Below are positions 43,024-53,158 of a stretch of 64,000 bases of DNA, in pieces. Every line of letters begins with the position of its first letter. Within the stretch, counting starts at the first letter, position 1. The notes beneath the pieces are model-generated. The model made no database searches, was not told where the DNA came from, and saw only the letters and a list, made by a program, of their open reading frames with translations. Source of the stretch: Phlyctochytrium arcticum (lineage: Eukaryota > Chytridiomycota > Chytridiomycetes > Chytridiales > Chytridiaceae); NCBI GenBank assembly GCA_025602905.1, contig JAHLKI010000030.1, positions 186,001 to 250,000 of the forward strand, written 5' to 3'. The position numbers and the translations under genes are program-made.

Positions 43024-43997
43024 AAAGCAACGGCGTAGGCCGGACCATTGTTGAGTTTTGGCAGAATCTTGGCAGCGCGGGGCTGGAGACGGATGAAAAC
43101 CGCCGAAAATGGTTGCGACTTCCACGCGGCATTTATTGGTTTGGTTCGATGAAAGCAGGAAGCTCCTTACTAGTTCGGGATGCATATGAAACGTTGTGGG
43201 AAGAGATCGAGACGTCAGGGAACGATTTTGTTATTCGCGGAACCCCAGGTACGTTGATTGTGCTGATTCCGTGAGAAGGCCTGTACTTATGTGATTATGG
43301 ACTTCAGGTGTGGGAAATACTTTCTTTAGCATGTATCTGCTATGGAAATTTCGAATCACAGACCCTCAGACAACAATTGTGTGGGAAGGAGCAACCAGAT
43401 GTGTATTGCATTCTGTCCCAATGGGAGATGCCTAAGTTTTGGTTCGGACGATTTGACCAAATACGAAGATTATCTGTTCAGCGAGAGCAACTGGTACGTC
43501 GTGGATTCCACCAGACCCTCGTTCCCGATCAGCGCTCGCACGGTACTTGTGACATCACCAATGTATAGGGGGTTAGAAAAGTGCGATTATAGTCAGGTCC
43601 GGTATATGCCCAACGTGGGACATTGTCGAACTGCAGAGTCTACGGGACGCACTCTTTCCGCACATTCCTTGGACGGACGTATTGGCGCAAGCGACTCTTT
43701 GGGGCGGGATTCCACGCACGACGCTGCTGGCCCAGTGGCAATGTCGGTACTGGTTTTGAGCAGGGCCTGGAGCTTTCCGACGTGCGAGGATGTTTTGATT
43801 ATAAAGAAGGAAAGAATCGCTACCCGGATGGCGCTGTGGACGGACAAATTTTGCATTTGCGCACTCAAGCCCCGTACGAGACAGCCGTAGCTCGCTTTGC
43901 GTCAAAGGAGATGGAAGATTTCGTTCTTCGCAGGTACGGTGCCGAGTTGATAGACGATATCCCGCTGACGAGTTACATTCGCGATTATTTGGATTGA
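43024..43997 (+). pseudogene. Crinkler/RHS-type NTPase gene, multiply frameshifted
   Basis: Reading across frames gives RKWLRLPRGIYWFGSMKAGS, then SLLVRDAYETLWEEI and the P-loop region FVIRGTPG-VGNTFFSMYLLW, joined across an intron at 43251-43307. Next comes WYVVDSTRPSFPISARTVLV then TSPMYRG, then WDIVELQSLRDALFPHIPW then GGIPRTTLLAQW, and finally HLRTQAPYETAVARFASKEM ending LTSYIRDYLD. The order P-loop, WYxVD...TVLVTSP, W..EL, FGGIPR is that of the C-terminal half of Crinkler/RHS-type proteins of chytrids and oomycetes. At least three frame changes (about 43430, 43614 and 43740) break it. The Walker A lysine position reads Asn (GVGNT rather than G.GKT/S). It is therefore dead by two criteria. 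Confidence 0.75.
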
Positions 43998-44552
43998 GGG
44001 GATTGGTTTTCGAGATTTCCGACTTTGTGCCGGTGGGATGTTTTTAGAGTTAGTTTAGGGCACTGTTAACGGCAGCTCCCCTCACAGGTGCCGTTAACGA
44101 TGCCCATTTCATTGTATACTGCGATTTGTATTTTATTATCTCTACCGTCTCAATTACCAGAGTTTACCCGTCTCCTGTTATGGTTGCATACATTGACTCT
44201 CTAATTTCCTATTCCCTCACTTCCCTCCGTAACCCGCAAAGGTTTTGAACGCTGGAATCCATACATGGATGTGGCGGAAATTTTTAGGAGGTCCGCGTAT
44301 AACCTTTGCAAGTTTCCTTCTCTGCGCCGTTGAATGTGACTTCCCCACCTCATCAAAACAACTATTAGAACGTATTTTCGTTTCAATTTTCTCCCCGGAA
44401 GGGTATACTATGGCAGATTATTAACACCGTCCAGGAACGAAACATCCGGTACCTGTCAAAATTCCAGTGGCGCAGTTCACGGACATTAGGGCCTTGAGGG
44501 CACCAAAATTTCCTTTTGTGCCAAGACAAAACTAACTTAACTGTAGTTATAG
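43998..44552. other. Intergenic region
   Basis: Nothing recognised. Confidence 0.4.
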
Positions 44553-45217
44553 ATGGCCGACAACAACAGCCATCCTGATGAAATCCCCTCTCTTCCATCC
44601 CATCAAAATATCGCGACTTGTCCTATTCGACTCCCGCTACCCCATATCGCCGCAGCCGACATAGTGACGACTGAACAGGTCGTGCAGGAGGCCGACCACC
44701 TCCGCTTCTGCGAAGCACTAACGCCTTCTTACGGGTGATACTCACATCACTCGTGTCGACCAGGAAGAAACGGAAATCCGCCTTCACAAAGTGCGCGCCA
44801 AGGCGGCCGGTGCTGGATCTGCCCCCCGCCTGGGGTGCGGGGCTATTTGCCAGCCAGACCCGCATGCAAGCCAACCAAGTCCGCTTGGAGGCCACCCTTG
44901 CCCGTATCGAGGCCAAGATCACCGCAGATTGGGCTGCGCAGCACGCCGCGTAGGCTTATGGCAGTAGCAAGCCAAACTGCCTATCCCATAGCTACACGCA
45001 AACATCGCGAGAGTCGTCACTGATTTCGAGCATGCTAGTTTTCTTTCGACCACCTACTTAGAACAATGCTTTGCATTCGAAGGGAGTGATATGTACCCAA
45101 GTGAAAAAGTCAGCCAATCAGGCCCGCATGAAGGCTGACCTTGCCCGCCTGGAGGCCAGCGTTGCCCGCCTCGAGGCCAAGATCGCTGCAGATGTGACTG
45201 CGCAGCAGAATCAGTAA
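44553..45217 (+). pseudogene. Duplicated coiled-coil peptide fragments
   Basis: An ORF beginning MADNNSHPDEIPSLPSHQNI (44553-44738) ends early. In a shifted frame FASQTRMQANQVRLEATLAR then IEAKITADWAAQHAA-stop follows (to 44953). A second version, KKSANQARMKADLARLEASV then ARLEAKIAADVTAQQNQ-stop, lies at 45104-45217. The two share the heptad-like RLEAxxARxEAKIxAD block and both stop soon after. They look like two copies of the 3' end of one small coiled-coil gene, the first with a frameshift. There is no family match. Confidence 0.4.
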
Positions 45218-46666
45218 GGCCTTTTGTACTAGCGTTATACCTTTTCTGGTACTGTAAATACCCACAAATTCTGCACAGTAAAATATACTTGGTCTCTGGC
45301 CCTTGCGAAATCCGTTTTGCGCCAAGCTTGGTTGAGGAGTGTCATCATGGCAAGTTATCTTTTCATTTTCCATTTTGATCAAACTAAGGTGATCCATATG
45401 CTGCGGTGCCCCACATTCGAGATTTTTCTGCACAAAACAATTAGGTTCTCAGTAAGAAAAGCGTCATGAATAACGCTTACTTTATTATCCATCAAGAACA
45501 GAATTCTAATACCTACCCACTGGCTGCCCGTTTTTATGGTTGCAGCATCGAATTTCGCGTTGATGCTTTCGATCCCACTCGTATCTCCCACACGATACTT
45601 TTTGCCGTTCGGATTGAGTGTGTTCCTCATTCCTGATCAGATTACTATTGTTGCGCACCGTTTCGTCTCAGTCCTCCAAAGACATCCGTTCTTTGATGCG
45701 TTTTGAATTTATTCATGTTCATTTGCTCATTTGCTCACGGGTAGCGAAGGCAAAAATCTACTTTCGAGGCAGCTACAGAGCGCTATGAGTTTTCCCAAAT
45801 GCCCATTCTCATTTCTATAGCCACAGATAAGTTCTCTTTGCCTTGGAAAAACTCTACTGTATAGATCGGCAATTATTCCATACTTTGGACCTATCATAGT
45901 CGCAACTTGGAGTATTTTTGAACAAGTAGCAGCTCGAAGGTTCGTGTTTTTCATAGCACAATGAAACCGACCTAGATCTAGAGCATGGTAAAAGTTATGT
46001 GCAACAACGTTGGTACGTTTTCATCATTTTTGTTGGCTGCTGGCTTTTTTCCTCGTTGCGACTTTTTTTGGTCCTTTTTCACGCCGAGGTAGTGTTGCCC
46101 TATGTACACATTGGACATAGCCCACCATTGCCCCGGCATTGAACAAAACTTGTTATAGGGGGTTAAAAGTAGGAAGTGTATATACTATAGAAAGTCCGCC
46201 TGTCCGAACGGCCCGGACAGGCCCAGCGCCCCGTCATTGGAATGGTTTCGAGTGTTGTTGCGCCAGATGCAAAGTCGAATCCAATCGTCAAGCAGCCAAA
46301 GGCCGGGCTGCAAACGGCAGTTATCAGGCATTTCGGCAGGGCATTGGCAGGCATTGGACACTTAGTAAACAGGTATGGAGAATACCAGACAGCCCACAGA
46401 ACCCAGTACTAACTTTAGCTGGGTGCACAGGACAACCGTTGCAAACTCCATTAGCGGCAGTGTGCTGTATAGAAGGAAACCTGTCAAATTCCACTCATCG
46501 CGCGCCACGAAAAGGCGCATTGTCGTATATTCTCTGCGTTTCACGTCTTGCTCACGGATCTCGCCATGGCATATTCCTCTGCTAGCTTGTAAAATTTCCC
46601 CGACGTTGGCAAAAAATTGCACCCAGAGCAGAAACTTTCGTGGGAAAAAGTCATTTGTGAAAAATC
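45218..46666. other. Intergenic region
   Basis: A minus-strand frame (about 45379-45630, KYRVGDTSGIESINAKFDAA...) is open but unrecognised and has no clear gene context. Otherwise nothing. Confidence 0.35.
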
Positions 46667-48890
46667 ATGTCTGACGACCATCACTCAGTCAGCACTAGCT
46701 CACAGCCGGCTGCTGATGACTTGCCGGCGACGACGACGACAAGCGGGTCTCTGCTGCAGGACCACAGTATCGCGACTGCCGACTCTGATTCAGTGACTCA
46801 TTCGGAAAAAAAGTCATTTAATGTCAATGCGCCGACATATGTCCCTGTAAAGCAACAGCAGCCACGGCAGCGAGGAGAGCCTGGGTCATCACGTGGAATC
46901 AATGGTCGCTCGCATCGCGGACAGCATCCAGATGCTCGGGGGAGCTATTCGGTCGGACGGAGCCGTGGAGGAGGCCGCTATCATCGGCAGCCTCACCATC
47001 AGAACTCGCACGCAGCAGCAGGAGACGTGTACTATGCTCAGGGACATCCTCGCCACAGCTTTCATACAGGACCTCGTATGCCGACCTGGCCGCAACCAAC
47101 AATGTACTACCCGGATGGCGGCAGCGTAGCAGCATATGCTCCTATGGACCCACAAATGTATACAGGGGCAGCGAGCTACCCCCCTAGCAGAGATACAGAT
47201 GGCATTTCTCCCAATGGTAAGTACAAGCACTACTGACCGTATCCCTGTAATCTGGTGTTAAAGTCACCTGCTTCAGGTTTACATTGTCCCAGTCCTTCGC
47301 ATCGCACGCACAGCTTGATTAGTCAAGATGCCTACGAACATTCATTATCATCAGATATGGAACAAATGTGTTTTGATCCAGATCAAGCAGACTCCGTTAC
47401 AGAGTCGGCGGGGTATAATGACGGAAACTCCTTTGTGGGCTCTCTTATGACTCAAGCGTCGCGTGTTACCAGCTATACCAATCACTCTGGGAGCCACAGC
47501 AGTGGCAGCCTCGGCAGTGATTCAGTGAATAGCACAGATGAGCGTCGGCTCGAACAGCGACAGAAGCAAATTGACTATGGGAAAAACACGGTTGGGTACA
47601 AGCGCTATATCGCAATGGTTCCAAAGTAAGTTTCTGAGATTGGATTGCGGTGATTGGTAGTTCTTAATCTTTGACCTACAACAGGCATAAACGTAAGCGG
47701 GGCGACCCAGAAACGCCAAAGAAGCACGCGAAATGTAGCAAACGATGTTGGGATGGGCTCATTCGCCATTGGCGACGGAAACTTCATGAGTGGGATCCAC
47801 CAGAGCAGCAACAGAAAAAGAAGGACTTTGAAAGTGCACTGGCCCATGAACTCGCTGATTCGGCCCCTTCACGGCTGGTGGATGTGGGGCCCAATGGCCG
47901 GGAATTTTCCAATTCAGATTATCACATGTCCAACTCTTACCCGCCGCCCCCTGGTCCGGCTACCCCCATGTCTAACCGGACTGCTCCTCTTCACAACACA
48001 ACACCGCCTACCCCGGCCGTCGCTGACTGGTCATTCTCCCCCGTCATTGCTCGCGAGCAGTCCCGCGTCCGCCCCACACCCCTGACCCCCTTAATTGACC
48101 ACACTGTTTCTCACACTGTTTCTCCTGCCACCCTCAACAATTCCCCCCAGTCACTGTCGGGTGCCGTGCGCAATCTCGGGTTTGGCTCATCTACACTTGC
48201 CCCACCCCTCCCGGTAGATGAAAACAATCCCATCCGCCAAATCTGGGGCCACTCCATTGACGAGCTCGACGAAAAGTTTGCTTCCCGTCTGCGTCCCTGG
48301 GAAACATTTGAAGGGTTTGGGCCAAGTCTTAAACGCAAATACGCTTCTGTACCCCCGCAGAGCGAGCCGCTCGACCAATCACCCGTTGCTCCTCGGGAGG
48401 ACGGTGTTCCCTGGGCGGCCCGGTTTACCATTGATGAGCTGGATGAGAAGTTTGGCCATAAATTGCGCATCTCAGAGTCTGTCGACATGGTCAGCCCGTT
48501 TAGTCGTATCACAGATCAAAGCCATTCCCCATTCCAACCATCTCCCCCGTTTACCCCATCCCCTCGATCAAAACTTGCACCCATCGGGTAAGAACTCTTT
48601 TTTTTGTGCTGTTTGCCAGAATGCATAGTAAACTGAGTTTTTGATCTGTAGGCGTCCGACTCCCCCAGGCAGGCAACAACAGCAACAAAACAATATGACC
48701 ACTCCAAGCAAGTACGACGTTCTAGGGCCGTCGCCTATTGGAAGGTGCGAGCATTTTCGCTATTTTGTTGATTTTCATCAATCCTCACGACATACTGACT
48801 CTCTTTTTTCGGCATAGTGCAACGCGTTGTGGCCCTGTGGATGATTATATATACACAGCAGCCGACGGAAATGGCCGTGTCGACCATTAA
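46667..48890 (+). CDS. SLBP: Histone mRNA stem-loop-binding protein (SLBP)
   Basis: Binds the 3' stem-loop of replication-dependent histone mRNAs to direct processing and translation. Exons 46667-47216, 47277-47625, 47685-48587, 48652-48744 and 48818-48890 give 655 residues. The RNA-binding domain (about residues 270-340) is RRLEQRQKQIDYGKNTVGYK, then RYIAMVPK-HKRKRGDPETP and KKHAKCSKRCWDGLIRHWRR, then KLHEWDPPE. It keeps the TPxK motif and the terminal W-D-P-P of animal SLBP. The N-terminal region is RGG/RG-rich; the C-terminal region is Ser/Pro-rich. [ST]IDELDEKF occurs twice (about residues 490 and 549). The family is missing from the well-studied yeasts (general knowledge), so its presence fits an early-diverging fungus. 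It is convergent with RPB12. Confidence 0.92.
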
Positions 48891-49476
48891 TGTTGGATCA
48901 TCAAGGAAACCCGCACCCAAAAAAACGAAAAACAAATTTATACCCCAACCATGGAGAACCCACTCCCCCCCCCCTCTCTCTCTCCGCCTCAAACCCCCCC
49001 TTTTTTTGCATGAACGGAATGTTATTCTAGGAATTGTGTTGTGTTTTTTTCGTCTTTTCTGAAAATGTATCCCTTAGCTTTATCATTTCAACAACCGTGG
49101 CATTACACGAATTATCTATTGTTTTTTTCTCTTTATGCTTTTGTGTCGCAAGTCCATGAAATCACTGTTATAAAGAATGCTTGTGTTTGTGGGCTCTGCC
49201 ATCTTCCTTGGTATTCGCCATAGGGTTCCCTGCCTTCATAGGAAAGTGCGAGATTTCTATCCAGTCACGCAGACGAGGATTTCCGAGATGTGGGTCCAAT
49301 CCCCGAGCTTTGCACAACAAAGTCAAGGCCGTTGTGAAATCCACATTCAAGCCAGTCAACGCCAATCCCCTCGATAGATCACACCATAAAGTCCAATAGC
49401 AGTCATTCCGGTCTTGCATCAATAAATATTGGAGAGTATATACAAAAATCTGATTCCAACAACACCAAAAAAGCTA
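48891..49476. other. Intergenic 3' flanks
   Basis: T-rich and C/T-rich DNA between the convergent SLBP and RPB12 genes. No gene seen. Confidence 0.4.
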
Positions 49477-49788
49477 CTACCGAGCTTCAAACTGTACCAC
49501 TATCACCATCAAAAAAGACCATCAGTACCAAGTCAACGCAGCACAAATAAAACCTTGCAAAACTCACTCCGCTTTGTTCGCTTCTTGTACATGATTCGGT
49601 ATCCGCACTCTTTACATCGGATAGGTTCTCGGGGCTTGATGGTATTGTCCTTTCCGCATTCTGTAGCATAGAAGAGTTTATTGGGAGTTTGAGGTAAATG
49701 GTAAGGGAAGAGACTACTGACCTCCGCAAGTGTAGGTGACTTCCACCCGTTGGGGCTCCATGCTAGCTTGATAACCGCCTCCGTCCAT
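49477..49788 (-). CDS. RPB12: RNA polymerases I, II and III subunit RPABC4 (Rpb12)
   Basis: Small zinc-binding subunit shared by all three nuclear RNA polymerases. Three exons (49788-49722, 49660-49568, 49499-49477) encode 60 residues. The spliced protein is [20 protein letters not shown], then [19 protein letters not shown] then [14 protein letters not shown], ending MVQFEAR. The CxxC...CxxC zinc site and the [10 protein letters not shown] core are invariant features. The last exon codes only seven residues. An internal Met ten residues in is a possible alternative start. It is divergent from the mS35 gene, with 238 bp between start codons, so the two probably share a promoter region. Confidence 0.95.
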
Positions 49789-50026
49789 TGTTGTTGTGCT
49801 TCAGTGTATAAAAACTTTGAGTTTCGAGTCTTGCTGGAACCTCTCTGTTAACAGAGATCTCGACGGCTATTACGAAGGAATGGCAATGCTCAACATTTGA
49901 AATGCTCAATTCTTTGTGGTCCAGGACTGACAAACCCAATTTGTCTTTATTTGGCTAGATGCCCTTGTCATGGAAACCGTGAAACGGGGCAATCTCGCAT
50001 AATGGCGACCAGAACAATTAACAGAA

Positions 50027-50913
50027 ATGGCACATTTATCCACCACAACAATGTCTTTGGCAAGAGTCCTACGACGGGGGTGCGCAAAGTCTGCTTCATC
50101 ACTGGCCCTTCAAGGCATTTCGCGCGGTTTCTCAAGTTCCTCTCCAACTTTTGCCCGGAAATTGGGTGGCCAGAATGAACGTCGCGGCGGTGACAAGGAT
50201 ATTGCGACAATAACGGGAGACCTGGATAAAGATGGTGTTCACCGATTCGAGATGGATTTCCTTGAGACGGCCGAGTGGACCAAAGATCTCTTGCTCAAAA
50301 TGCAGAATGATGTCGATATGTTGAAGGGTAAGAGCAAAATACTTTGGAGTGTACAAAGAGTTTAGAGGAAAGATGTAACTGAATGGTTTCCAACAACAGA
50401 AAAACTCAAGCCTTACGAAGCCCCACCAGCGGAACATGTCGTGACGACCTATACCGACCGTTATGCATACGATTTCACCCAACCCCTACCCTACGACACC
50501 CGCGTCGTCCTTCAAGTCCAATCTGCCAAACTGAACCTGTCTGATCCCGAAAAGCACAAATTCTTGCTCTTGGCAGGAAAGTCGTATGACCCTTACTCGG
50601 ATGTCATTACGCTGGAAGTGGAGACGGGGGAGTCGGCACGGACTGGAGATGCAAAGGCGGATCGAGAGGAGAACCGCTTGGCTCTCGCCCGGAGACTGGA
50701 AGCTATGATTAAGCAGGCAAAGGTTGGTTTTCCGACAAATCCGGAGAGTGCTTACTCTTTCAAAATCGGGGCTAATTCGTAAACTTTTAGGACACAAAAG
50801 ACTCGTTTACGGACGTGCCATTGGATTTGCGCCATATCAAGCCCAAAAAGAACAAGCTGGATTTCCCAGAAGAGTGGTTGCGACCAAAGAAAACTGCACC
50901 TCTGTCATCATAA
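50027..50913 (+). CDS. Mitochondrial small-subunit ribosomal protein mS35
   Basis: Mitoribosome small-subunit protein (Rsm24/MRPS35 family). Exons 50027-50327, 50400-50722 and 50791-50913 give 248 residues. The N-terminus is a mitochondrial presequence (MSLARVLRRGCAKSASSLAL then GISRGFSSSS). The family core is KHKFLLLAGKSYDPYSDVIT then LEVETGES, followed by ENRLALARRLEAMIKQAKDT and DLRHIKPKKNKLDFPEEWLR. Two in-frame ATGs are possible; the upstream one (50027) adds MAHLSTTT before MSLARVL at 50051, and the shorter form looks the better presequence. An overlapping out-of-frame ATG (50001) opens a short upstream ORF and could damp translation. Confidence 0.82.
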
Positions 50914-51220
50914 AGCCCATTCCCTCATCATCCCCAACCGCAACTCGCACGCAACCCATCCTCAATTTTCCCCCTACCGCCGCAAGCATTGTGCATAACC
51001 CATTTTTTTAATTTATCACGCTTCTGCAACGAGGTTTCAACAGCTGTACATGTTCAATGATGCCCATTAGAAAAGAGAGGGTCAATTGGAGCCTGTGAAA
51101 ACTCAGATTATACTGCGCAGACCAATGTATGACTGCGCCACGTTATGTAAAACTTGGATTTGTTTTTGGCGAAATCCAGATTTTCGTTGCAAGAGCTTTG
51201 GCAAATCCCACTACGAAAAA

Positions 51221-52877
51221 ATGGCAACCGAAAGCTCAAACCCCGCGGCGACGGACCCGCCAAAAGACACGGCAACTCCCACAGCGGACGTCAAGATCCA
51301 GGTCCGCTTTGTCACTCGGCAAGCCCAATATGCCGTCCCAAAAACTGCCATTCTCCTGCCTACCACATTGACTCGCCGTGGTCTATCTGAAGTTGTCAAC
51401 CATCTTCTGGGTCGGGACGCCGAAGTCCTGAACGAAGCCGATTCTAGCGCTGCCGATGAGAAACTTCCTCCCGTACCCTTCAACTTTATCGTCGATGGCC
51501 AGTTTCTGGACGGTAGTCTAAACAGTTACCTTATCGAACGAAACATCTCTACCGAAAATGTCTTTGAGCTAGAGTACGTAGAGGCAGCTAGTCCTCCTGA
51601 AGAAGCGGCCACCTGGGATCAAGACGATTGGATTTCGTGTGTGCGATGTTGGAGGGGATTGGTGCTGACTGGCGGATTTGATGGCATCGCCCGGGTATGG
51701 AATCGAAGTGGAGCATGTGTGGTATCAACCACCGAGGCGACTGCTGGTGGCCACGAAGGACCCGTTAAAGCTGTGACATGGATGAATGCTAATGAAGATT
51801 CCATGACGGATGATGTTGCGCGCTTTTTGACGGTTGGTCAGGATGGCCGATTGCTGTGCTGGGAGTTTTCATACGAGGCTGCATCAAATCCTACTAGCAG
51901 CACTGTTGCCAAACCCATCTTTGAAGGTTTTGGGCACACGGGGAGCGTTGAATCGGTTGATGTCAGTACCGATGGATCCACAATTGCAACCGGATCTTGG
52001 GACGGAAATATTTTGCTTTGGACGAGCGATCCAAATGATTTAGACGAGGGTAATGGCCAAAGCAGTGATGATGAGGACGAAAAGACACGAACAAAACGAC
52101 GGAAAACCAAGGGTGCTCCAAAAGAAACTCCAAAAAAGGTAAGGGTCATCTTAAATACCTTCTCTCGCCGTTCAAACTTTTGATACCGTTTTCAGCGCCC
52201 TGCTAAGCGCCTACTGGGACACTCTGGAGCCGTGAGCGCCCTCCGTTTCACGCCCTCATCCGACTCTTCCTCCCCACCAACACATCTGATCTCTGGCGGC
52301 TGGGACCATACAGTTCGACTGTGGGATCTGGCTGAAAGCACCAACACTGTGACCCGTAACTGCGAAAAGGCTGTCACTAGTTTGGATGTATCGACACAGC
52401 ACGGCTTGACTGCTTCAGGTCATGTAGATGGAGTTGTCCGAATTTGGGATTTACAATCCAAAGGTGCGTTTTACTCTGTTTGGGTCACTCTTTCGCCTCT
52501 CATACTAACATACCCGATCGCATCTTGCAGAAGGCCACTGTGTGCTCGTTCATCTTCGCGCCCACACCAACTGGGTCTCATCTGTCCGTTGGTACATCCC
52601 TCCTCCCACCTCCGCCACCCCCGACCGCCCCGTCAACAAACACACCTTGGTCACCGCTTCGTACGACGGTACCCTCCGCATCTGGGACATCCGAGGCAAG
52701 ACACCATTATATACCGTTCAGGTAACCTTAGACGAGGATGAGACCGATGTACCTGCTGCGCAGCGGCAGTTGTCCAAAGTCTTTGCGGTGGATTGGGATG
52801 TGAATGCAGAGGGTGGTGGATACCTGTTTTGTGGAGGTGAAGACAAGAAAGTTCGGAGTTATTCTATTAGAGTATAG
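51221..52877 (+). CDS. YTM1: Ribosome biogenesis WD40 protein YTM1/WDR12
   Basis: Component of the Nop7-Erb1-Ytm1 (PeBoW) complex for 60S subunit maturation, released by the Rea1 AAA-ATPase through its N-terminal domain. Exons 51221-52138, 52196-52463 and 52531-52877 encode 510 residues. The N-terminal NLE/ubiquitin-like domain is KIQVRFVTRQAQYAVPKTAI then LLPTTLTRRGLSEVVNHLLG. WD repeats follow: WISCVRCWRGLVLTGGFDGI, EGFGHTGSVESVDVSTDGST with TGSWDGNILLW, RLLGHSGAVSALRF, LISGGWDHTVRLWDL, TASGHVDGVVRIWDL, LVTASYDGTLRIWDIRG and CGGEDKKVRSYSI. The start is MATESS, not the upstream in-frame Met, because it gives the family N-terminus. An acidic/basic linker (DDEDEKTRTKRRKTK) sits before the second half. 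Confidence 0.93.
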
Positions 52878-53158
52878 TAGACTACGTAGTTCGTGATCGT
52901 AAAATAAATTATGTCTGTTTTCGTTTTTCTTTATTTTGTTAACCCCTGCTTTGCATCGGGTGCCATGGCCCGTGTATTTCTTCTCATCCCTTCTTCGTTC
53001 ACTGCATGTTACGGAAGGTGGTGGTTCCCTGGCTCCCTGCACCATCAGCTTGAATGTGAAAAGATTATGCCAAAACGCCGCAAAACGCAATTATTATTTT
53101 GATTTTCGGCCTTCCTCCAAACATCAGAGCAAAAAGTTACAAATACATTAAATTCATT
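52878..53158. terminator. Short convergent 3' flank between YTM1 and TAF1
   Basis: Only 281 bp separate the two stop codons, so the 3' ends of both transcripts must lie here, possibly overlapping. AATAAA-like AAATAAATT at about 52902 follows YTM1. No discrete terminator structure is evident. Confidence 0.45.

Noticed and set aside
51086..51220. Longer N-terminus for YTM1 from an upstream in-frame Met
   Set aside because: The extra 45 residues do not resemble the family, and MATESS gives the usual start just before the NLE domain.
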